Assembly (NCBI GenBank): GCA_963783085.1
Contig: CAWAMJ010000012.1
Span: 62,001-126,000 of the forward strand
Direction: 5' to 3'
Origin: CAVYUC01 sp963783085
GTDB lineage: Bacteria; Bacteroidota; Bacteroidia; Bacteroidales; Prolixibacteraceae
DNA length: 64,000 nucleotides
Shown here: positions 8,648 through 18,002 of the stretch, piece by piece
Numbering within the stretch: the first letter of the stretch is position 1
How the letters are laid out: the number at the start of each line of letters is the position of its first letter
Made by a program: the position numbers and the translations under genes
Notes under the pieces: generated by a model
What the model was told of the DNA's origin: nothing
The model's input: only the letters and a program-made list of their open reading frames with translations
Databases searched by the model: none

Positions 8648-11600
8648 GTTGTGAATTGCTTTCAAATTGTATTTTATCGATCTTTGACACAGCTTGAGGG
8701 GAATTTGAACCGTAAATACTTCCGTTGTGAATTGCTTTCAAATTGTATTTTTATCGATCTTTGACACAGCTGCGATAATTGGCCAGAACAGCGCCTTCTG
8801 GTTGTGAATTGCTTTCAAATTGTATTTTTATCGATCTTTGACACAGCGTAACACCGAATACAGCAAAACACGTCATACGCGTTGTGAATTGCTTTCAAAT
8901 TGTATTTTTATCGATCTTTGACACAGCCGAAGAATACCACAGCCTTCCGGTTATGGACGTTGTGAATTGCTTTCAAATTGTATTTTTATCGATCTTTGAC
9001 ACAGCTTGCGAATAACCGATGCTGCAGGCAACGACCGTTGTGAATTGCTTTCAAATTGTATTTTTATCGATCTTTGACACAGCTTTTTTCGTTTTCTATA
9101 AGTTAAATACAGCATGTTGTGAATTGCTTTCAAATTGTATTTTTATCGATCTTTGACACAGCGTAACACCGATAACAGAAAAACACGCATACGCGTTGTG
9201 AATTGCTTTCAAATTGTATTTTTATCGATCTTTGACACAGCCGACGAATACCACAGCCTTGCACGGTTATGGAGTTGTGAATTGCTTTCAAATTGTATTT
9301 TTATCGATCTTTGACACAGCTCTACGTTTTTTGTTTCATTTCTTCCGACCTCGTTGTGAATTGCTTTCAAATTGTATTTTTATCGATCTTTGACACAGCA
9401 GTAATCGAAACGGGCTATGAAAGCCTGTAAGTTGTGAATTGCTTTCAAATTGTATTTTATCGATCTTTGACACAGCAATACTAATATCAGGGCAATTGGC
9501 GATTTGTGTTGTGAATTGCTTTCAAATTGTATTTTATCGATCTTTGACACAGCCAGACATTGATGAAGATGAATCCAACAGTAGTTGTGAATTGCTTTCA
9601 AATTGTATTTTATCGATCTTTGACACAGCAATGCGGGTTGTTGCCCTGCGAGCTGTCACCGTTGTGAATTGCTTTCAAATTGTATTTTTATCGATCTTTG
9701 ACACAGCCTTTACTTGAACACATCCATCCGCCATACAGGTTGTGAATTGCTTTCAAATTGTATTTTATCGATCTTTGACACAGCATTGGCCGTATGGCAA
9801 CAATTGCACATCGTTGTTGTGAATTGCTTTCAAATTGTATTTTATCGATCTTTGACACAGCGATTACTGTTACATGGAGCTTCGGAGAGTATCTGTTGTG
9901 AATTGCTTTCAAATTGTATTTTATCGATCTTTGACACAGCTCGATGAACTGCACGTCTTGTCGAACTGTCGTTGTGAATTGCTTTCAAATTGTATTTTAT
10001 CGATCTTTGACACAGCTCACTGAAAAGTTTATTGCATCGAATTCCACGTTGTGAATTGCTTTCAAATTGTATTTTATCGATCTTTGACACAGCTATAGTC
10101 TACAATGATGTCTGTAAGACTAATGGTTGTGAATTGCTTTCAAATTGTATTTTATCGATCTTTGACACAGCTTTATTGCAATTCGAATGACGATCAGTGT
10201 CTGTTGTGAATTGCTTTCAAATTGTATTTTATCGATCTTTGACACAGCTGTCAACTGTAGTTACATGTTTGCTAGGTATTGTTGTGAATTGCTTTCAAAT
10301 TGTATTTTATCGATCTTTGACACAGCTCGATATCTGTCCTGGATGATGCAGAATAATAGTTGTGAATTGCTTTCAAATTGTATTTTATCGATCTTTGACA
10401 CAGCTCAATTTGTACAACTGCTTACTGATTAAGTTGTGAATTGCTTTCAAATTGTATTTTATCGATCTTTGACACAGCAATCGGCATATGATCACTGTAG
10501 TCGATGCTGTTGTGAATTGCTTTCAAATTGTATTTTATCGATCTTTGACACAGCTATCTGACAGTTATTCAACGTGAGCCGGACTAGTTGTGAATTGCTT
10601 TCAAATTGTATTTTATCGATCTTTGACACAGCTGTTGTAAATATTGAATCGTAACCATGCAGTTGTGAATTGCTTTCAAATTGTATTTTATCGATCTTTG
10701 ACACAGCTTTGCGGTAATGCCTATTATTACCATGACAGTTGTGAATTGCTTTCAAATTGTATTTTATCGATCTTTGACACAGCCACAATTCGGTAGAAGT
10801 AAGTACCGTTATACTGTTGTGAATTGCTTTCAAATTGTATTTTATCGATCTTTGACACAGCTGTCCCGTAATCGTCATGCGAATGATAACGTGTTGTGAA
10901 TTGCTTTCAAATTGTATTTTATCGATCTTTGACACAGCATAATTGTAAAACTTAACCTACTGATATACTGTTGTGAATTGCTTTCAAATTGTATTTTATC
11001 GATCTTTGACACAGCAGTCGACATAACTGTGAATGATCAGCAGTGCTGTTGTGAATTGCTTTCAAATTGTATTTTATCGATCTTTGACACAGCCATTACA
11101 AGTACTGCACAGCTGTCGCTATCTGTTGTGAATTGCTTTCAAATTGTATTTTATCGATCTTTGACACAGCTATTATCCGGAAGTTGTATTCAGCTGCCGG
11201 TTGTTGTGAATTGCTTTCAAATTGTATTTTATCGATCTTTGACACAGCGTTGCACTTCAATTGCGTATCTCTGAATGCATGTTGTGAATTGCTTTCAAAT
11301 TGTATTTTATCGATCTTTGACACAGCAGATTAGCTCGATATAAACAGATTGCCATCGTTGTGAATTGCTTTCAAATTGTATTTTATCGATCTTTGACACA
11401 GCTTGCAATTGTATGACATTCGTTGCAACCGTTGTTGTGAATTGCTTTCAAATTGTATTTTATCGATCTTTGACACAGCATGTCACTTTATTAACATGTA
11501 CTGTCAACCGTTGTGAATTGCTTTCAAATTGTATTTTATCGATCTTTGACACAGCTAGATCAGTGACTATACAACTATCATGTTGAGTTGTGAATTGCTT

Positions 11601-11863
11601 TCAAATTGTATTTTATCGATCTTTGACACAGCCAAAGTTAATCAGACATTCTAACTGATTGAAGTTGTGAATTGCTTTCAAATTGTATTTTATCGATCTT
11701 TGACACAGCATCGGAACATGCATTAACTGCAGAACTATGAGTTGTGAATTGCTTTCAAATTGTATTTTATCGATCTTTGACACAGCTATTGAATGATGTA
11801 TTGATCAGCAGCGTCTGTTGTGAATTGCTTTCAAATTGTATTTTTATCGATCTTTGACACAGC
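8648..11863 (+). CRISPR. Type II-C CRISPR array, 42 repeats and 41 spacers
   Basis: I count 42 repeats beginning GTTGTGAATTGCTTTCAAAT and ending CGATCTTTGACACAGC, separated by 41 spacers of 28-33 bp. Repeats come in two lengths that differ by one T in a central T tract: 46 nt (T4) for repeats 1, 11-13 and 15-41, and 47 nt (T5) for repeats 2-10, 14 and 42. Otherwise they appear identical. The tracrRNA anti-repeat at 19015-19036 pairs with the first 23 nt of the repeat, which sets the crRNA-sense strand as plus, opposite to cas9-cas1-cas2. An intrinsic terminator on the plus strand lies 72 bp past the last repeat. Spacers 3 and 4 closely resemble spacers 7 and 8. Short peptide ORFs across the array are translations of repeats, not genes. 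Confidence 0.99.
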
Positions 11864-11914
11864 ATCTCTTGGTTAAATCAACTGGATAAAAGTGTTTTAG
11901 ATTGAAAAACAGGA

Positions 11915-12364
11915 TTAAAAAACGAATGCTGTGTAAACCGTCTGGTTTTTTAAATCCGGGCGGTTTTTTTTGTTCAGCAATGTATTAGCGAGGGTTTCGC
12001 TTTTAAGCGAAGCCCTCGCTTGCCTTAAAATAAGCTCCAACTGTTGCGGGGTTCCAGGACGGCCGGTTTCCGATTCGCCCCTGAAAAATTCCATCATACC
12101 GAATTGTTTGTCGGTTAGGGTAAAAATTATAATTTCACCTTTGGGTGGCAAAAAAGATTTCACCCTGTTTATGTGAACCGCTGCATTTTCACGACTGTTG
12201 CAATGCCGCGTATAAATGGAAAACTGCAGCATGGTAAATCCATCTTTTTGCAGGTTTTTGCGAAACCGGGTATAATTTCGCTTGTCCTTTTTGGTATCAG
12301 TTGGTAAATCAAAAAATACAAAAACCCACACAATCCGGTATTGATTTAATCGTGATAATTTCAT
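11915..12364 (-). CDS. cas2: CRISPR-associated endonuclease Cas2 (type II-C), with 3' extension
   Basis: Cas2 forms the spacer-integration complex with Cas1. The ferredoxin-like core is clear (YRIVWVFVFFDLPTDTKKDK near the N-terminus, with the conserved Asp; FSIYTRHC; GEIIIFTLTDKQFGMMEFFRG). I start at the ATG at 12364, immediately before the core; an earlier in-frame ATG would translate the REP palindrome between cas1 and cas2. The usual C-terminus (TPQQLELI) is followed by about 40 extra residues. The first part of this tail is encoded by the hairpin at 11987-12020 and the rest by the array terminator region, so the native stop seems to have been lost to a REP insertion. The core looks functional; the effect of the tail is unknown. 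Confidence 0.92.
   Translation of the reverse strand: MKLSRLNQYRIVWVFVFFDLPTDTKKDKRNYTRFRKNLQKDGFTMLQFSIYTRHCNSRENAAVHINRVKSFLPPKGEIIIFTLTDKQFGMMEFFRGESETGRPGTPQQLELILRQARASLKSETLANTLLNKKNRPDLKNQTVYTAFVF
11935..11971 (+). terminator. Intrinsic terminator of the CRISPR array transcript
   Basis: On the plus strand AAACCGTCTGG (11935-11945) pairs with CCGGGCGGTTT (11956-11966) as an 11-bp RNA stem with two G-U wobbles, followed by eight Ts ending at 11971. It is oriented to end transcription coming from the array. It overlaps the extended 3' end of cas2 on the other strand. Confidence 0.8.
11987..12020. repeat. REP-like palindrome, type B, copy 1 (inside cas2 3' end)
   Basis: AGCGAGGGTTTCGCTT (11987-12002) and AAGCGAAGCCCTCGCT (12005-12020) form a 16-bp stem with one G-U wobble and a TT loop. 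A second copy with the same arms lies at 13839-13867 inside the RAYT pseudogene. The insertion adds codons to cas2. Confidence 0.8.
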
Positions 12365-12373
12365 GAAAATTAT

Positions 12374-12406
12374 ATTCATCCGATGACTCGGAGTCATCGG
12401 ATGAAT
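12374..12406. repeat. REP-like palindrome, type A, copy 1 (between cas1 and cas2)
   Basis: Two perfect 16-bp arms, ATTCATCCGATGACTC (12374-12389) and its complement (12391-12406), flank one central base. A related copy is at 14101-14131. It fills the short gap between the cas1 stop (12409) and cas2 start (12364). Confidence 0.82.
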
Positions 12407-12408
12407 GT

Positions 12409-13395
12409 TCAGTTTAATTCAGGAAAAATCAGTTTTCGCGATTCTCCTTCAAAGCATTGCATCAGGGAAGCAGTGGTTCTTTGCATTCCCACCATCAGCG
12501 GGCTGGTTTGTCCGTCAATTTGAACATCCATCGCCGGAATTTGCAATAACTTTCTCTTTAATGCCGGTGTTAGCGGATCAATCTCCCGGTTCTCTTCAAT
12601 TATTTTTAAGACCAGTTCATCCACCAGCGGGCGATAAGGTTCCATCAGATCGTCTGCCAGACAATACGGATTGTATTTATTTCGGTGATGAATACCCATG
12701 GCAGTAAGTAATCCGCTGGCCACCAGCGAACGCGCCACCACTCCGCGCAAAATTGCATACCCATAATTCAGTAAATTGTTTGGCGGTTCACCAAAACGGT
12801 GACGTTTAAATGCACTGTTACCAAGGTCCCCGGATGACCCGGAATTTCGACTGGACTCAAATTCCAAAGTCTCATTATCAAAAATTACTTTCCAGTAATA
12901 CGATGCGGCCCGACCTTCGCAGTTTTCAGTATCGCCGCTTTTTACCTTTTCAGTCAGATAATGCAAACGCGCGGCATCCAGTTGCAGTTTGTCCAAAAGG
13001 GCGGCCTGATTGGATATTTTGGCAATAACCGTTTGCTGCCAGAGATTCTTTTTTAACGGAACAGATGCTTCAAATTGAAACCGCAGTTTCTCTGTATAAG
13101 CATGATGTACGGCAATAGGAAGCATTAATGAAAACGGCATATGTTTAAAATCGCAGTTAATTACCGCTGCATTGCTTTCTGAAAGAGCTGCTAGTAGTCC
13201 TTGCGTTACTGTAATTTGCTGATTATCCAAAACAACCACGCCGATATCTTCAATGGGAATTGTTTTCACAGCTTTTGTTTTCATTCCCTGTGGCATTGTT
13301 TCATTTTTTTCAACTTCCGGTATTTTTATAACCAATTGGGCATTTTTGTAACTCAGGTAAGCCGGATTTCCAAAATAGAGGGTACGTTTTATCAT
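12409..13395 (-). CDS. cas1: CRISPR-associated endonuclease Cas1 (type II-C)
   Basis: Cas1 is the integrase of spacer acquisition, acting with Cas2. I start at the ATG at 13395, because type II Cas1 proteins begin MIKRTLYFGNP; this gives 328 residues, slightly longer than the ~300 typical of the family. The metal-binding residues are visible: Glu in NCEGRAASYYW (about residue 160), His in MGIHHRNKYNPY (about 236-237) and the acidic LADDLMEPYRPLVDE segment (about 247-260). A Ser/Gly-rich stretch around residues 183-195 looks like a lineage-specific insertion. The reading frame is intact, unlike cas9. It is downstream of the RAYT remnant and upstream of cas2. Confidence 0.95.
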   Translation of the reverse strand: MIKRTLYFGNPAYLSYKNAQLVIKIPEVEKNETMPQGMKTKAVKTIPIEDIGVVVLDNQQITVTQGLLAALSESNAAVINCDFKHMPFSLMLPIAVHHAYTEKLRFQFEASVPLKKNLWQQTVIAKISNQAALLDKLQLDAARLHYLTEKVKSGDTENCEGRAASYYWKVIFDNETLEFESSRNSGSSGDLGNSAFKRHRFGEPPNNLLNYGYAILRGVVARSLVASGLLTAMGIHHRNKYNPYCLADDLMEPYRPLVDELVLKIIEENREIDPLTPALKRKLLQIPAMDVQIDGQTSPLMVGMQRTTASLMQCFEGESRKLIFPELN

Positions 13396-13838
13396 AATGG
13401 TATGTTTAAGCAATTTACGCGAGGGTTTGATTTGAACGATGCTCGCTTATTTAATCGCATTACAGATTAATAATATATTGTTTTGCCACTTTTTTATTCA
13501 CCAGGTTCCCGTTTCTTAAACCGGCATAATCGCGGGCTGATGAAAATTCCCAATCACTTGCGTTACTCGCCAAGCCAGCTTTTACCGGATTTTGATGAAT
13601 GTAATGAAAACACATTTCGGGGTACTGTTTTTCCGGATCAATGATGTTGATTTGAGTTCCGGAATTGGTATTAAAAAATGAGGGTATACTTCCATCGGAA
13701 CAGGTAACGCATTCGGCTTTTGTTTTTTTTCGAAAAAGTGCGCCTTTCCATTTTTGTTGTTTATTAATAGCATTTGTATAAGAACGTAACATAATGCCAA
13801 TGGAGCTGTTAAAAGTACGCAACGGGTATTAATATCAC

Positions 13839-13867
13839 CGAGGGCTTCGCTTTGAGCGAAACCCTCG
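13839..13867. repeat. REP-like palindrome, type B, copy 2 (inside RAYT pseudogene)
   Basis: CGAGGGCTTCGCT (13839-13851) pairs with AGCGAAACCCTCG (13855-13867), one G-U wobble. These are the same arms as the copy at 11987-12020. A weaker relative, GCGAGGG to GCTCGC, is at 13419-13446 in the gap between RAYT and cas1. Confidence 0.78.
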
Positions 13868-14100
13868 CTATCAAGAGGCAAATCCTCAAATTAACCAGTA
13901 CCATAAAATGAAAATGATTGGGCATCAGGCACCATGCTAAAATATCTGCGTAAGGCAGAATATAAATCCGGATTTTTCGCAAAAAGAACAGGTAATTTTC
14001 GCGTTGAAAAATATTTTTTGCCGGTTATTCCCCTGGTTATAGATGTGGTAAATATGTCCGTTTTCAAATTGCATGGTATAATTTTTTTACGTTTCTCCAA

Positions 14101-14131
14101 CTCATCGGATGACTCAGAGTCATCCGATGAG
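14101..14131. repeat. REP-like palindrome, type A, copy 2 (5' part of RAYT)
   Basis: CTCATCGGATGACTC (14101-14115) and its exact complement (14117-14131) flank a single A. Compared with the copy at 12374 there is a C-to-G change in one arm balanced by the reciprocal change in the other, so pairing is kept. Confidence 0.82.
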
Positions 14132-14195
14132 TTTATTAATGGTTTTTCTCTGTGGTAGCACTTCGGTGTGTTTGAGCGACGCTGAAACGGTTCAT

Positions 14196-15578
14196 TCATT
14201 TTATAACTTTTATAATATTGCCCAAACGGTCCACTTTAAGTTTCCAGCAACGTTCTTTAATCATTATTCCATCTATTGTTTTTTCCATCTTATTTAAGGC
14301 TGAAAATTCAACTTTATTATGAATCGAATTTGCCACCTGATTTGGTATAAAAAAACACTGATAAGTGGAACTACTAACGGTTTTATAAATTCTACTACTT
14401 TGTACGGCTGTCAGATTATCAAAACTCACCATTCCCGGATTAATCAATTCTTCTTCTGTTGGCACATAAACCAAATCATTGGGTGAAAGAGAAAACAAGA
14501 ACTTGCCTTTTTCATGATTTACCGAAATTATTGGTGTAATCTTTTGTTCTTCTTTTGGGAGAGTTGCTCGCCATTTTTGATGCTCAATTACATCAATTAA
14601 TGGAACAGTTTCATATTCACGCTTTTGTTTTTCTTCGTTCCAATAAATGGCAAAAAACAAATTGGTACCCTTCGCAGCTTCCACATGCTTTTTCTTTTTA
14701 TTCCCTGTTTCTCCAACCTGAAATTTATTTCCTTCTTCATAAATGCGAACTTTATATATCGGCTTGTGTTTTTTCCCATCATTCAATTTAGTTAAATTAC
14801 TGTTTAATTCTTCTATACCTTCAGGATTGAATGCTAAATCAAAACGTTCTTTTCCATTTTCGTCAATATAATTTTCGGCATGTTTTCCCAGAATTGAACG
14901 AATACCTGAATCCGTCACATTTTCTAATTGCTTCGCAGTAAACTTATCAGATAAAGTTATCCGTGTTGCAGTTGCATTCTGTGTAAATGCATAAACTTCA
15001 ACTTTAGAAATAGTATTGCCATCTTTCTGATGCGGATTTTCTTTGAAGTATTTTAGAATCGTTTTTTCGTTCTTGCCCAAACTATAAAGTGATTTGATTC
15101 TGTTTTTAAGTTCTTTATCTACTAAGTTTTGCCAGTCTTTTACACCATTTATAAATGACACCGTTTTTTTAACTCTAACTTTTACGTTTCCACTAACGGT
15201 ATCTTTGTGCATTGGCTTTCTGATTGCCCAATTGTCGCCTTTGGTTTGCTTGATCAGCTCCTTTTTCAATTTACCATTAGTTTCTGCCCACTGCCAGGTT
15301 TTATTATTGGTTTTATTAATTACCCGCAGGTTTTGTTTAAAACTGACCATTGTTTTGCCTAACCATTCATACGAATCAGTCGGAAAACTTGTCCATGGAA
15401 GATGAAAATTACGGGCGACATTTCTCGTCCTGATCTCACCGGTCTTTTTATCAACCACCTCAATTTTTTCAGTGTTTCTCAATTTACGAACAAGCGCAAA
15501 ATTGTTACGCTGCGTATTTAAAGAGGTTAAATAATTGATATGGTCTTTAGTAGTACATGCAATAACCAAAGCATCCAT
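14196..15578 (-). pseudogene. Open C-terminal Cas9 fragment: end of RuvC-III and PAM-interacting region
   Basis: A 460-codon frame runs to the natural Cas9 C-terminus (KLKVDRLGNIIKVIK). The only candidate ATG is the Met of the RuvC-III motif HHAMDALVIA, so translation from it would omit the preceding catalytic His. Upstream the same frame is open for about 28 codons without a start. The rest covers the wedge/PAM-interacting region. Its stop overlaps the RAYT ATG. Confidence 0.85.
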
Positions 15579-18002
15579 AGCATGATGCCTGTGATCAATT
15601 CTCTTTTGGATTAAAACCTCTTTAAGCAGTGGTTCGGGAACCGCATTTCCGAATAAGCATTAATATCTCTTGTCCCAAAATCCAAAATCCATCGGAATTG
15701 GTTAACTCGATTTAATCGCTTAAAACGCGGAGATACAATTTCATTCCATTTATCATTCAACCCCCAGTCATTTTTTCAACGTTTACTCGTAATGGCTCCC
15801 GAACAGGAACAATGTTTTTAGAAGTAGCTTCTGTCTTCATTTTCTTCTCTGACGATGTTGCTTAATAAAGCTTTAACCAATTTACTGATATACCTGCTAT
15901 CATTCATTTGACGGTTAAATAAAATCCTTCCGGGATATCTTCACTCAGTCAATTTCTTTAGTTTGGCCCGGTTTTTTTTAAAATAATTTTTGACAGTGAG
16001 TCTTCATACTCATCTAATGTAAATAACTCTTACATGTTTACCTTGTGAGAGTTCAAATATTCGTTCCTTTCTCGTTTTTCAGAAATTCATAAGCCGTTTG
16101 GCTATCTTTTAAATTGATTTATTTCACTTTCACAGATTATCTTATTACTGAAAGAATCATCAAAATAGCGGGATTGAGGTATAATATGTTCAATCTGATA
16201 ATCAGTAGTAAATAATTTATTGAGCGGAATGGAATTACCTGCCCGGTATATGGTGAGAGCGGTAACCTTGCTGTAAGCCAGAGTTTATATTTGTTGATAT
16301 CTCGATTTTGGATGGTGAAGCATTATTTCCGGATTTTTTCTACATCATCCTGCACTTCAATACCGCTATAATTTGCATCCGGATTTTGGTAAATTCCCTC
16401 TTCATATATTTTCAAGAATTTCCTGTTGACTTGGCGAATAAGGTTTCACAGCATCCTGTCACACTTCAGAGTCGTTCATTAACTCCGTTCAATAGTTCTC
16501 GGATTCGTCTGATTAGTGTTTTCATTTTCAATAATTTAGCTTTGCATATTCTGTTCCTCTTTTACCTGCAGGGTTTTTCATTTCACGACCGAGCTCAACA
16601 TGAATTTCGTTAAAAAATTTTTCAACTCCGTTGCCATAATAATCCCATAAATCCTTAACTACTCGTAAGAGTTTCTGTTACGACCTGTCTCCACTACAGG
16701 ATTACTTAAGACTATGTTGTTTAAATTCTTGAAAGATAATTGCGCGATATCCGAGGGCTGATTTCCATTGCGTTATATCGCACTGGCTTCAGAATGTCTG
16801 TTATAGACCAAATAACAAGCCTGATAGGTATTTAATCCATGACCATGGATTTGTAATCCTTTAAAACTTTCAAAAACTTTTCAGGATTTGTTTTGGAATA
16901 TCATCGTCGGCCACATCCGTCATTTATCCGCTCTTTTTCAAATCCAATTCTTCATTAATGAGTTCCATAATCAGGTCTGCCCGATTGATAATTTAGAATC
17001 GGTATTTTCACGCTTCGTGCCAAAATTTACCCTTTCTCATTAAGGGCAGCAGACGTTTAATGGCTTTTTCGAGAATACGCGCCATATTCGCTTTGAAATG
17101 GTGGAAATTTCTTGAAATTTTCAACAAATGAATTCTTCATCAATTTGATATTTTGATGCAAAAGATTTTAATGCTTTATCAAACTCCTTTTTATCATTAA
17201 CCGAATAAATAATATGCCACAATTGCTGTTCTCTGGACACTTCAATCGCTTGTTCATTTTTTCCCAATTTTGTTTTCTCCTGTAAAAAAGAGTCGCAATC
17301 TTCAAGTCCTTCTACTTTTTTCAATCTCGAAAGAAACTGAGCTTTGATTTCATTGCATGGGTATTTTTTATCTTCTACATAATTCCAGCGATAATTGTCT
17401 TTTTCCTGACGTGTAATTATACTCTTTCTTCACAAAGAAATCGAATAAGTTGCTTTTGTTCAATTTCCTTTTTAGCATTAAAAAAATCGAATACTTCCAC
17501 CCATGCATTTTCGTCAGGAATAAACAGGTCGGTTACATCTACATCAATTGCCGGTTTGTTCTCAATTGAAGCATTCTTTTGATAAATTTTCAAATTTTTC
17601 AGAAATTGCCACAATCTGAATTCCTGAAACAAGTGGATTGGATCTAGGAATGGCTTTCAATGGTTTCATTAATCCTGATTTCTTTTTTTAGAACTTATTA
17701 TCCATCCTCTTCAATAATCAGAAAGTTTTGTATAGTTTCGTGAATTCGTATTGACAATTGGCTAACACTGGATTTTTTACTTTTTAGTGGGCGTTGAAAA
17801 AAGATAATATCATCAACAAACAAGATACACAAAATCCTTATCTCGAATATTTTTTTGATGTGCTTCGTTTCTCGGATACAATTCTGCGGTACAAGCTTGA
17901 TAATATATTTTTATCACTGAAGCTTCGGGATGAAACTTGCTTTTGTGTTTTAAGAATCTTCGTTAATTCACTCTTTATAAAATTTCCGCTCGATTGTCCG
18001 AA

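Larger units (their letters stand above)
13460..14199 (-). pseudogene. Frameshifted REP-associated tyrosine transposase (RAYT, Y1/HUH family)
   Basis: Pieces of a Y1-type transposase lie in three reading frames. The first frame begins at the ATG at 14199, which overlaps the cas9 stop as ATGA. The catalytic HUH block (CLMPNHFHFMV) is readable only in a second frame around 13895-13925. The C-terminal part (FNSSIGIMLRSYT, CFHYIHQNPVKAGL, WEFSSARDYAGL) is in a third. RAYTs are single-copy domesticated transposases that mobilise REP palindromes. A type A palindrome lies in the 5' coding region here and a type B palindrome in the middle. At least two frameshifts make it non-functional unless they are sequencing errors. 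Intact II-C operons usually have cas9 next to cas1, so this looks like an insertion. Confidence 0.85.

Noticed and set aside
8951..11586. Many ORFs of 60-150 codons with periodic peptides across the CRISPR array on both strands
   Set aside because: They are translations of the repeat units (for example SNCILSIFDTA and IDKIQFESNSQ) joined by spacers, not genes.
10172..11816. Partial similarity among spacers 20, 31 and 41 (shared ATGA/GATCAG words near their 3' ends)
   Set aside because: The shared stretches are short and interrupted, within what could arise by chance among 41 spacers.
13419..13446. Possible third type B palindrome (GCGAGGG ... GCTCGC)
   Set aside because: Only the outer five or six bases pair and the middle does not, so it is at best a decayed relative; not listed as a copy.
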